From Streptomyces galbus (GTDB taxonomy: Bacteria > Actinomycetota > Actinomycetes > Streptomycetales > Streptomycetaceae): 64,000 nt of DNA. The stretch lies in contig NZ_SZPR01000036.1 of the NCBI RefSeq assembly GCF_005280195.1, positions 62,001 to 126,000 on the forward strand. Direction: 5' to 3'. Of the stretch, positions 15,785 through 23,730 are shown piece by piece. The notes beneath the pieces are model-generated. The model made no database searches. It was not told the DNA's origin and saw nothing but the letters and a program-made list of their open reading frames with translations. The position numbers were made by a program, and so were the translations under genes. Numbering within the stretch: position 1 is the stretch's first letter; each line of letters starts with the position of its first letter.

Positions 15785-17545
15785 GTGCGGATAGAGCGTC
15801 ACCAGGTGGGCGGAGCAGCCGTGTCGGCTGCGCGTGAGGACTTCACGAACCGGATCGGGCGCACGGTGCGTTCCCTGTCGCAGAGCGGCCGGATCGGCAC
15901 CTCCGCCTGGCAGGCGATCGCCGACGAGTTCCTCGACCACCTGGGCGCGCTCTCCGTCGAAGCGCCCGACCTCGACACCCCGGAAGCCCGAGCGGTGCTC
16001 AACGGCGCGGCCGAGGCGGCGGCCGGTGCCGTCGCCTACGCGGCGTACCACCCGCACTCCTCGTTCCAGGTGTTCCTGGAGTACGTGAACTTCGGCACGG
16101 GCTACGACCCGGGCGACGACGCCCCCGTGGAGCACATCAGCCCCCGGAAGTGGGTCGACGCGCTCTGCCTGGCCGTCCTCCGGGACCAGGTGGAGCGGCA
16201 CGGCGAGGCCTTCCACTTCGCGCGTCAGAAGTTCGCCGGCGACGTCCGGGGAACCCCCGCCGGGGAACTCGCCACCGGGCTGACGGCCGTGGTCCTGGAC
16301 GACACCGGCACCACCGAGGAGTACCCGCCGACCGCACCGGCCAAGGTCGCCGCCGTCGACGCCGCCCTGCGACGGATCCGTGTCCGCGCCGACGAGACCG
16401 GCGAGCCACTGCTCGACCAGCCGGACAGCGCGGCCCTGCGCACGCTGCGCGCCCTGGCCGCCGGGGACCGCCCGGCCTTCGACGCCGCGCTCGCCGAGGT
16501 GCTGCTGGCCCACTCCCGCCTGCACGGCGGCCCCTCGGCCGCACCGAGCAGCCTGCTCCCGCTGGTCCCCCTCGCCCTGGCGGCGCTGGCGTACCGGACG
16601 CGGGGCTGGGCGCCCGCCGTGCGCACCGACTACCTTCCGCACGCCTGGGTCACCGGCTTCGAGCACCAGGGCCCCCGGGTCGCCGGGTTCGGCCGCGACC
16701 GGCGGCCGGACGCCGTCGCCGCGCTCGCCGCCGGCCCCCTCGTGGTGGAGCGGCCGGACGACGACCGGACCCTGGATCCGGAGGTCGTCGCCTTCTACCA
16801 GGAGCAGCTCCGGGAGGCGCTCACCCCCACCGGCGACGAGCCGGCCTCCTTCTCGGCGCTGGTGTGGGCCCTGGATGATCAGGAGCGCCTGTTCAAGTGG
16901 CGTGCGGCCGCCCCCGGCGGCGTCACGGACGCCGTGCTCGCCGACCTCCGGCTCGCCTCCCGGATGGCGTCGGCCGTCTTCCGGATCGCCCTCGCCGAGC
17001 CCGGGACCGAGGTGGAGGTGACCCTCGACGGCCGCCCGCTGCGCTACCGGGCCCGGCGGGGCGAGGCCGCCGGTGCCGGCAGCTGGCACAGGGCCACGTC
17101 CCTCGCCCTGATCACGGGCGTGCGCGAGGACCTGGCGCCCCTGGTCCTCACCGGACCCCTGTTCACCGGGCCGGACGGCTCCGCCTTCGCCGCGTACCGG
17201 CAGGCCCTGCACGCCTACTTGACGGGCGCCGATCCCGAGCGGGCGGCCCAACGGGCGCTGGAGCAGGACGCGAAGGCGAAGGGCTGGGGGTTCGCCATGC
17301 CGCCGGCCGTGCTGCTGTCCCAGCTCGTGGAGGGCGACGAGGAGAGCTTCGACCTGGCCCTCGCCGACGCCCTCGAAGCCCACCGTGCCTACTACCAGGT
17401 CGCCGACCGCGCCGACGATCCCGACGCGGGCATCAACCTCGACATCCTCGGTCTGGCCTGCCACGCCCGCCGCCGTGGCTGGGCCGTCCGGGTCGAGTCG
17501 CCGTACCTTCCGCAGAGTGTCCTGCGGGAGGCCCGAGCGTTCTGA
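15785..17545 (+). CDS. Immunity-49 (Imm49) family protein
   Basis: The 586-aa acidic protein begins with the Streptomyces Imm49 pattern RIERHQVG, VSAAREDFTNRIGR, LGALSVEAPDLDTPEARAVL, AAYHPHSSFQVFLEYVNFG. Imm49 was named as a predicted immunity protein of polymorphic toxin systems, but many Streptomyces members stand alone; no toxin is encoded near this one. The second half (about 335-580) resembles a further helical/alpha-beta domain with its own conserved words (LVWALDDQERLFKWR; YYQVADRADDPDAGIN). The GTG at 15785 follows AAGGAG at a good distance. A long imperfect hairpin follows the stop. The function remains unproven. Confidence 0.72.
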   Translation: MRIERHQVGGAAVSAAREDFTNRIGRTVRSLSQSGRIGTSAWQAIADEFLDHLGALSVEAPDLDTPEARAVLNGAAEAAAGAVAYAAYHPHSSFQVFLEYVNFGTGYDPGDDAPVEHISPRKWVDALCLAVLRDQVERHGEAFHFARQKFAGDVRGTPAGELATGLTAVVLDDTGTTEEYPPTAPAKVAAVDAALRRIRVRADETGEPLLDQPDSAALRTLRALAAGDRPAFDAALAEVLLAHSRLHGGPSAAPSSLLPLVPLALAALAYRTRGWAPAVRTDYLPHAWVTGFEHQGPRVAGFGRDRRPDAVAALAAGPLVVERPDDDRTLDPEVVAFYQEQLREALTPTGDEPASFSALVWALDDQERLFKWRAAAPGGVTDAVLADLRLASRMASAVFRIALAEPGTEVEVTLDGRPLRYRARRGEAAGAGSWHRATSLALITGVREDLAPLVLTGPLFTGPDGSAFAAYRQALHAYLTGADPERAAQRALEQDAKAKGWGFAMPPAVLLSQLVEGDEESFDLALADALEAHRAYYQVADRADDPDAGINLDILGLACHARRRGWAVRVESPYLPQSVLREARAF

Positions 17546-17557
17546 GGAACGGGGCCG

Positions 17558-17614
17558 GGTTCTCGGGCTCCCGCCGCCACTTGCCCAGGCTTTACCGCGC
17601 GGAGCCCGGGAACC
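17558..17614 (+). terminator. Long imperfect hairpin after the Imm49 gene
   Basis: GGTTCTCGGGCTCC (17558-17571) pairs with GGAGCCCGGGAACC (17601-17614) at 13 of 14 positions, with a 29-base loop. It lies 13 bp after the Imm49 stop and could terminate it; the long loop lowers confidence. Confidence 0.4.
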
Positions 17615-17702
17615 GCGACCGACCTCGACCACTTTCCATCGCGTATGACCGCGCGGAACGGCACTTCGGATCGGTTTCCGGGCGGTGGTTGACAACGTTC
17701 GC

Positions 17703-17853
17703 GTGGGTCTCCAGGCCGACCAGCAGCGTCTACTCCACCGCACCGAACCCCGGGTCAGCGCCTTGTGCTACCCGGAGTTGGACGTGACGCAGCAGTGCGG
17801 CCGCAGGACGGCATGATCCGCGACTACATCATCTGGCGGAAAAAATGCGCGTC
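17703..17853 (+). pseudogene. Remnant of an IS630-type transposase C-terminus
   Basis: One frame from 17703 reads LLHRTEPRVSALCYPELDVT, which lines up with the Streptomyces IS630-family block WLNRIEAQF..ALRYFALDGT. A second frame from 17813 reads MIRDYIIWRKKCA, which lines up with the following block MIRRYIIWRNKHA. The two pieces are in the right order and at about the right distance, but are offset by a frameshift near 17795-17812. No upstream DDE part, terminal repeats or target duplication was found. It is a decayed end of a mobile element next to the biosynthetic genes. Confidence 0.55.
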
Positions 17854-18843
17854 CGCTGACACCTCCGCGGCGCCGGAAAGCGGGCGAATCTCGTCGGATA
17901 CGGATATAGGTGTATCGACATGAGCCGGAGAGGCGCCGCTGGTTCGGCGGGAACCGCGTGGGTCCGGGGATTCGGCCGTTTCCGGTGACGGTTCCTCAGG
18001 GGCCGCTGCCCAGCGGCTCGTTGGGAAGTGCGCGGCTGTCCGGGCCGTGGCCGGCGCCCCCTCCCGGTGCCGCCTGGAGAGGCTCCGGAGCCGGCGCTCC
18101 GGTGGGACGTGACCTGCCCGTGCAGGGCTGGTGGCGGCGGACGGCGCCGCTGTCAATTCCTCGATCCGGCCGAGTCGATGGGCTCTCCGGCGGCCGTCGT
18201 GCGGCCCGGACGGCGGCTCCGGGGGTGGTACGCGGGGTGGCGGGACGCGCGCCGATTTTTCTTCCACACCCCGGGTTTGAGTGTGAAACGGCGGGATACA
18301 CGCGGTCATTGGCGGGTTGCTGAACGGCCACCCCCTTCGATTTCGGGGGGTTGCCTTCCGGTGACCCAACGTGAAAACTGTGAGCGCACTCGGCCCGGAC
18401 GAACTGTGTCGAAGCGCAATCTTTACCCGTACACCGTGGGACGAGGGAGTTCGCGCAGGGCCGCTGCGCGTGAGAGATCACTGGGGGGACGTAGTGGTGT
18501 CTGCAAGGTGTCCTGGCCGCAGGGTGCCAGGCTGCGCACGTGCGGGTCGGTCCGCCGCCCGGCGGGCGTCCGGCCCGCTCGCGACCGCCGTCCCGCCGTC
18601 CCTGTTCCGCCCCCAGGTCCGCTGACCGGCCGGACCGGCCACATCCGGGCGGCGGACCGGCCGCCGACCGCAGCCGGCCGACCAGGCCGGGGCACGCACC
18701 GGCCACCTGGCACGGAGCGACACCACCCCGCGGGGCCGCCGTCCGACGGCCGCGGCCCGACGGCCACCGCTGCCCGCGGCCGACCACACGGCACCACCGG
18801 TGGCCCACCGCCGGGCCCGCGCGTCCTCACCCAAGGAGAAACG
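17854..18843. other. Non-coding stretch before the P450 gene
   Basis: About 990 bp in which I see no gene with family similarity. The in-frame extension of the P450 frame back to 18028 has a random composition and no start near a ribosome site. The region 18240-18480 is less GC-rich and is the likeliest place for a promoter, for example around AATCTTTACCCGTACACC (about 18418); I cannot fix a start site. From about 18540 to 18830 the sequence is extremely C/G-rich with recurring CCGGCCGACC words, giving a long leader. Confidence 0.4.
17894..17918. promoter_or_regulatory. Inverted repeat, possible TetR-type/autoregulator-type operator
   Basis: TCGGATAC (17894-17901) and GTATCGA (17912-17918) form an inverted repeat with a 10-base centre (GGATATAGGT) in one of the few AT-containing spots of the region. 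Its GATAC...GTATC shape loosely recalls gamma-butyrolactone-receptor operators, but it does not match that consensus well. It lies about 0.9 kb before the P450 start. Confidence 0.25.
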
Positions 18844-20052
18844 GTGACAAGCACACAACTGACCGGGGCCGAATCGCCCCTTGACGCGTTACCCGGAAGA
18901 TGGCGGTCCTTACGCGACGCGGGGCCCGTGACGTACGACGAAGAGCGGCGGCAGTGGCACGTCGTGGACCACCAGGGCGTCGCGGCGATCCTGTCGGACC
19001 CGGCGACGTACTCCTCCGACATGACGCCGATCGCCCCGACCCAGGAGGACTTCGAGACCTTCACCCAGGGCAACTTCGTCGGCATGGACCCGCCGGAGCA
19101 CCGCAAGCTCCGCACCCTGGTGAGCCAGGCCTTCACCCCGCGCGTGGTCCACGGACTCGCGCCGCGCATCGAGGCCATCTGCGCCCGGCTGTTCGACGGT
19201 GTCGCCGACCGCGACCGCTTCGACCTGGTCGACACCCTCGCCTACCCCCTGCCGATCATCGTGATCGCCGAACTCCTCGGTGTCCCCGCCGAGGACCACC
19301 GGCTGTTCCAGGAGTGGGCCGCGACCCTCTTCGGCGGCGACCAGCTCGGCGACAGCCTCGACATGGCCGACCTGGAACGCGCACTGGAGGCCATCGCCCC
19401 GACCGTGCGCGAGATGAACGGCTACGTGCTGGACCACATACGCCGGCGCCGCGCCGACCCCGGTGACGACCTGACCAGCAGACTCCTGTCCGCCGAGGTC
19501 GACGGGACGCGCCTGGAGGACCAGGAGATCGTCGGCTTCGTGGCCCTGCTGCTGGTCGCCGGGCACATCACCACCACCGCGCTGCTCGGCAACGCCGTGG
19601 TCACCTTCGACCGCCACCCCGGCACGCTCGCCGCGCTGCGGCAGGACCCGGCCCGGGTGCCCGTCGCCGTGGAGGAGGTCCTGCGCTGGCTCCCGCCCTT
19701 CCCCGAGCTGGGCCGGCGCACCACCCGCACCGTCGAACTCGGCGGCCACGAGATCCCGGCCGACACCCTGCTGATGGTCCACCTGGGGGCCGCCAACCGC
19801 GACCCCTCCCGCTTCACCTCGCCGGACGTCTTCGACCCGGCCCGCGATCCCAACCCGCATCTGACCTTCGGGCACGGCATCCACTTCTGTTTCGGCGCCC
19901 CCCTGGCCCGGCTGGAAGCCCGTATCGCCCTGCAGATGATGATGGATCGTTTCCCCACCATCGCGGTGCCCTCGTACGACGACGTGACGTACCAGAACCC
20001 GGCCGTCATCGTCGGCGTGCGCCACCTGCCGATCGTCGTCACCAGGCCGTAA
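18844..20052 (+). CDS. Cytochrome P450 (first gene of the NRPS cluster)
   Basis: A 402-aa bacterial class I P450. The haem-binding loop FGHGIHFCFGAPLARLE places the thiolate ligand at C349; the K-helix EEVLRW and the PERF-like segment are present. The I-helix reads AGHITTT, so Ile242 stands where many P450s have the acidic residue before the catalytic Thr; some CYP107-like enzymes share this. The GTG at 18844 was chosen because AAGGAG lies just upstream and the length is then normal. Codons 16 and 23 are TTA (18889-18891, 18910-18912), which in Streptomyces makes translation depend on the bldA tRNA. It precedes the cyclase gene by 87 bp on the same strand. It probably hydroxylates or otherwise oxidises an amino acid of the peptide; the site is unknown. 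Ferredoxin partners are not encoded here. Confidence 0.93.
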   Translation: MTSTQLTGAESPLDALPGRWRSLRDAGPVTYDEERRQWHVVDHQGVAAILSDPATYSSDMTPIAPTQEDFETFTQGNFVGMDPPEHRKLRTLVSQAFTPRVVHGLAPRIEAICARLFDGVADRDRFDLVDTLAYPLPIIVIAELLGVPAEDHRLFQEWAATLFGGDQLGDSLDMADLERALEAIAPTVREMNGYVLDHIRRRRADPGDDLTSRLLSAEVDGTRLEDQEIVGFVALLLVAGHITTTALLGNAVVTFDRHPGTLAALRQDPARVPVAVEEVLRWLPPFPELGRRTTRTVELGGHEIPADTLLMVHLGAANRDPSRFTSPDVFDPARDPNPHLTFGHGIHFCFGAPLARLEARIALQMMMDRFPTIAVPSYDDVTYQNPAVIVGVRHLPIVVTRP

Positions 20053-20139
20053 AGCACGTCGACGCGCACCCCCGCACCGCTCACCGCGGGCCGGCGCGTC
20101 CGCTCTCCCGCACCCGCTCTCACCAGGAGTGACGTCCCC

Positions 20140-21495
20140 ATGCCCTACTCGACCGCCGCGCCGGCCACCGACCGGCCATCGGCCCCCTCACACCACGAGT
20201 TGCGCAGTCACCTCGACTCCCTCGCGCGCATCCACCGCGTGCCCGGCGCCCAACTCGCCGTCCACACCGGAACCCACCTCCTCAGCCTCCACACCGGCAC
20301 GGCCGACGCCCTGGCGAACACCCCGTTCACCGCGCGGACCGCCGTCCCCCTGGGCTCCGTCACCAAGGTCGCCACCGCCACGGCCGTCCTGCTCCTCGCC
20401 GACGACGGCGACATCGACCTGGACGAGCCCGTCAGCGACCTGCTGCCCGACTTACCGGGAGAGCTCCCCGACGTGACGGTCCGTCATCTGCTGAGTCACA
20501 CCGCCGGCCTCCCCACCGGACCTGACTCCGACAGCGCCGTCGGCACCACCGCCGCCCGCTACCTCTCGACGGTCTGGACCGCCCGGAACACCCTCTTCGC
20601 ACCGGGCACCGGGTTCTCGTACTCCAACGCCGGTTACGTCGCCGCCGGCCGCATCCTGTCCGAAGTGACGGGCATGACCTGGCAGGAAGCGGTGACGGCG
20701 CTCGTCCTCGAACCCCTGGGCATCGTCCCCGCCTTCCTCGGTGACGCCGCCCCCGCGCGGCCGCTCGCCAGCGGCCACGCCCTCAACACGGCGACCGGCC
20801 TGGTGCGCCCGGCCCACCAGAACCTCGCCCCGGTGGAGGCCCCGGCCGGAGCCCTGCTGGCGAGCGCCGAGGACCTGGTCACGCTGGGCAGAGCCCTGAT
20901 CGGCAGATCGACCGCACTGCCGGCCGCCGTCGCCGACCGGATGCGCCGGCCCGAACCGGCCGCCGACGCCGGTGCGCTGGCGGACTCCTGGGGCCTGGGC
21001 CTCGCCCTCTTCGAGCAGGACGGCCGCACGTGGTGGGGCCACGACGGCAACGCGCAGGGCACCTCCTGCCACCTGCGGGCCGACGCCGACAGCGGCATCG
21101 TCGTCGCCTTCACCGGCAACGCCGGCGCCGCCACCGCCCTGTGGCGCGACATCGCCGCGGAACTCACCCGGGTCACCGGCGTCCGCGTGCCCACCGGTCC
21201 GTCCGCCGACACCCGCCGCGGACCCGCCGTGACGCTCACCGATTGCGCCGGGACGTACCGCAACGGGGGCATCGAGTACAAGGTCAAGCTCGACGGGGAC
21301 GGCAAGCCGACCCTGTCCGTCGACGGCGACTACCCCCTGCCGCTGGTGTGCTACGCGGACCTGTCCTGCGACCTGGTCGACCCGTCCACCGACCGGCTCG
21401 AACCGGGCGGCCGCTTCCACCGCGACCCGGTCACCGGGGCCATCGACCGCCTGCAGATATCCGGGCGCACCGCGCGCCGAATAGGCACCGGCTGA
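20140..21495 (+). CDS. Penicillin-binding-protein-type thioesterase, candidate trans-acting peptide cyclase (SurE-like)
   Basis: The 451-aa protein belongs to the serine beta-lactamase/PBP fold: S73-x-x-K76 (PLGSVTKVATA), Y161-S-N (GFSYSNAGY) and H301-D-G (WWGHDGN). About 100 residues of a small beta-type C-terminal domain follow (LTDCAGTYRNGGIEYKVKL ...), the lipocalin-like domain of this family. There is no signal peptide, unlike true cell-wall DD-peptidases, so it acts in the cytoplasm. In the surugamide, desotamide, ulleungmycin and mannopeptimycin pathways such proteins release the peptide from the last carrier domain and join an N-terminal L residue to a C-terminal D residue. Here the NRPS pair has no thioesterase and ends in an epimerization domain, exactly that situation. 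Codon 105 is TTA (20452-20454). AGGAG precedes the ATG. Alternative: a D-amino-peptide hydrolase for self-protection. Confidence 0.88.
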   Translation: MPYSTAAPATDRPSAPSHHELRSHLDSLARIHRVPGAQLAVHTGTHLLSLHTGTADALANTPFTARTAVPLGSVTKVATATAVLLLADDGDIDLDEPVSDLLPDLPGELPDVTVRHLLSHTAGLPTGPDSDSAVGTTAARYLSTVWTARNTLFAPGTGFSYSNAGYVAAGRILSEVTGMTWQEAVTALVLEPLGIVPAFLGDAAPARPLASGHALNTATGLVRPAHQNLAPVEAPAGALLASAEDLVTLGRALIGRSTALPAAVADRMRRPEPAADAGALADSWGLGLALFEQDGRTWWGHDGNAQGTSCHLRADADSGIVVAFTGNAGAATALWRDIAAELTRVTGVRVPTGPSADTRRGPAVTLTDCAGTYRNGGIEYKVKLDGDGKPTLSVDGDYPLPLVCYADLSCDLVDPSTDRLEPGGRFHRDPVTGAIDRLQISGRTARRIGTG

Positions 21496-21887
21496 CCGCG
21501 CGCCGCACCGGCACCGGCCGACCGCGCGCCGACCCGCCGCGCGCCGACCGGCACCGACGAGCCGGAGACCGGCCCCCGCGACGTCCCCCCGTGCGCGCGA
21601 TCGACGCCGACTGACCGTGCGCGCGGACGACGCCGACGAGCCGTGCGCGCGGCCACGCCGACCTGCCGCGCGCCGGTGCACCCCGGCCGACCGCCGGCCG
21701 GCGCCGTCCGACCGCGCGTCCGGACCCGCACCGTCCGGCCGCGCGGGACCGGCACGGCCCGGTCGCGCCCCGCACCCGCACCCGCCCCGTACGCAAGGAC
21801 TCCCGCCCCGCTCCGGTGTGCCCACGGGCCGCCGTCCAGCGGCGCGGCGGGCCCGCGCGCCGCCACCGCCCGAAGGACTGCACCCCG
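21496..21887. other. GC-rich degenerate repeat leader before NRPS1
   Basis: These 392 bp hold no supported gene. Up to about 21720 they consist of many variants of GACCGCGCGCCG and of GACGCCGACGAGCCG-like words, as if copied repeatedly and diverged. Short open frames here have repetitive Arg/Pro/Ala composition. A promoter for the NRPS genes may lie inside, otherwise transcription continues from the cyclase gene. Confidence 0.45.
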
Positions 21888-23730
21888 ATGACGGACCTGC
21901 ACGCCCAGCGCCCCGCCACGCCCCCGTCGGCCGGCTCCGTCCCGCCGGCCCCCGCTCACGCCGCCGCCCGTCACGTGCCGCTCGGGGAGCTGTTCACCCG
22001 GCAGGTGACGCGCGACCCGGACGCCCCCGCGGTCACCGACGGCCGGCGCACCTGGTCCTACGGGGAACTCGCCCACAAGGCCGGCCGGCTCGCCGCCCAC
22101 CTCGCCGCGCACGGCGCCCGGCCGGAGCGGACCGTGGCCCTGGTCCTGCCGCGCTCGATCGAACTGATCGCCGCCGAGCTGGCCGTGGCCCTCGCCGGGG
22201 CGGCCTTCCTCCCCGTAGACCCCGACTACCCCGCCGAACGACGGGAGTTGATGCTCGCCGACGCCGCGCCCGCCGTCGTCCTGGACGACCTCGCCCGGGT
22301 CCGCGCGCTGCTGGACGGCGAAGGCGGGGAACCGGACCCGGCAGACGCGGACCCGGGCCCGGACGTGAGCGGGGTGCGGCCCGACCACGCCGCGTACGTC
22401 ATCTTCACCTCCGGCTCCACCGGCACCCCCAAGGGCGTCACCGTCACCCACCGGGGCATCGCCGGGTTCGCCGCGGCCGCCGCCGAGCGCTACGCCGTGG
22501 GCCCCGGCGACCGCGTGCTGCAGTTCTCCTCGCCGAGCTTCGACGCCTCCGTACTGGAGCTCTTCATCTCCGTGCTGTCCGGCGCCGCCCTGGTCGTCCC
22601 GCCGCACGGGCCCTGGCTGGGGGACGAACTGGCCGCCGTCCTGGCCGAACACCGCATCACCCACACCCTCATACCGCCCGCGGCCCTCGCCACCCTGCCC
22701 GACCCGGCGGAGCTCGGTGGCCTGCCGTCGCTGCGCACCCTGATCGTCGGGGCCGAGGCGTGCCCGGCCGCCCTCGTCGACCGGTGGGCCCCCGGCCGCC
22801 GCATGATCAACTCCTACGGGCCGACCGAGGCCACCATCGTCGCCACCTGGACCGGCCCCCTGGCCGCCGGCACCGGGACCCCCACCATCGGCGGCCCCCT
22901 GCCCGGCACCGAGGCCCACGTCCTGGACGCGGCGTTGCGTCCGGTGCCGGCCGGCGCCGAGGGCGAACTGTACGTGGGCGGCGACGGACTGGCCCGCGGC
23001 TACCTCAACCGGCCCGGACTGACCGCGGCACGCTTCGTCGCCCACCCCGCCGGACCGCCCGGCGCCCGGCTCTACCGCACCGGCGACCGGGTGCGCCGAC
23101 GCGACGACGGCGAGCTGGAGTTCCTCGGCCGCGCCGACCGGCAGGTCAAGGTCCGCGGCTTCCGCATCGAACCCGGTGAGATCGAGGCCGCCCTGACCCG
23201 GGACCCGCAGGTCCGCGAGGCCGTCGTCGTCGTCCGCGACCAGGAGCCCGGCCGCGGCCGGCTCATCGGCTACGTCACCCCCGCCGACGCCGCCCGCGGA
23301 CCCGAGCCGGCCCGGCTGCGCGCCGCCCTCGCCGCCGCCCTGCCCGTGCACATGGTGCCCTCGGCGATCGTCGTGCTGGACGCGCTGCCGCTCACCCCGC
23401 AGAACAAGATCGACCTCAGGGCACTGCCCGCCCCCGGCACGGCGCCGGCCGAACGGCACGTCGCCCCGCGCACCGACGGCGAACGGACCCTGGCCGCGAT
23501 CTGGGCCGACGTCCTCGGCGTCGACACCGTCGGCATCGACGACGACTTCTTCGACCTGGGCGGCGACTCGATCCTCGCGGCCCGGGTGCTGACCCGCATC
23601 CGGGAGGCGTCCGGCGCCCGGCTCACCCTGCGCGACGTGTTCACCGCGCGGACCGTCGGCGCGCTCGCCCCGCTGACCGCCGAGCCGTCCGCCGCCCCGC
23701 CGGAGCCGATCCCCGCCGCCCCGCGCTCCG
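21888..23730 (+). other. NRPS module 1: A1-T1 (initiation)
   Basis: Adenylation core motifs FTSGSTGTPKG and NSYGPTEAT are intact; the last motif reads PQNKID in place of the usual NGKID, with the lysine kept. Pocket residues by alignment to the gramicidin S Phe domain: D-A-L-L-I-G-S-I-V-K. The code suggests a bulky hydrophobic or aromatic amino acid. T1 has GGDSI at S561. No E domain, so residue 1 stays L. Confidence 0.8.

Noticed and set aside
18028..18843. 5' extension of the P450 frame
   Set aside because: It would add 272 residues with no similarity and no ribosome site; the GTG at 18844 gives a normal-length P450 with a good AAGGAG.
21617..21887. Open frames in the leader before NRPS1
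   Set aside because: They are translations of degenerate GC repeats; no start with a ribosome site until 21888.
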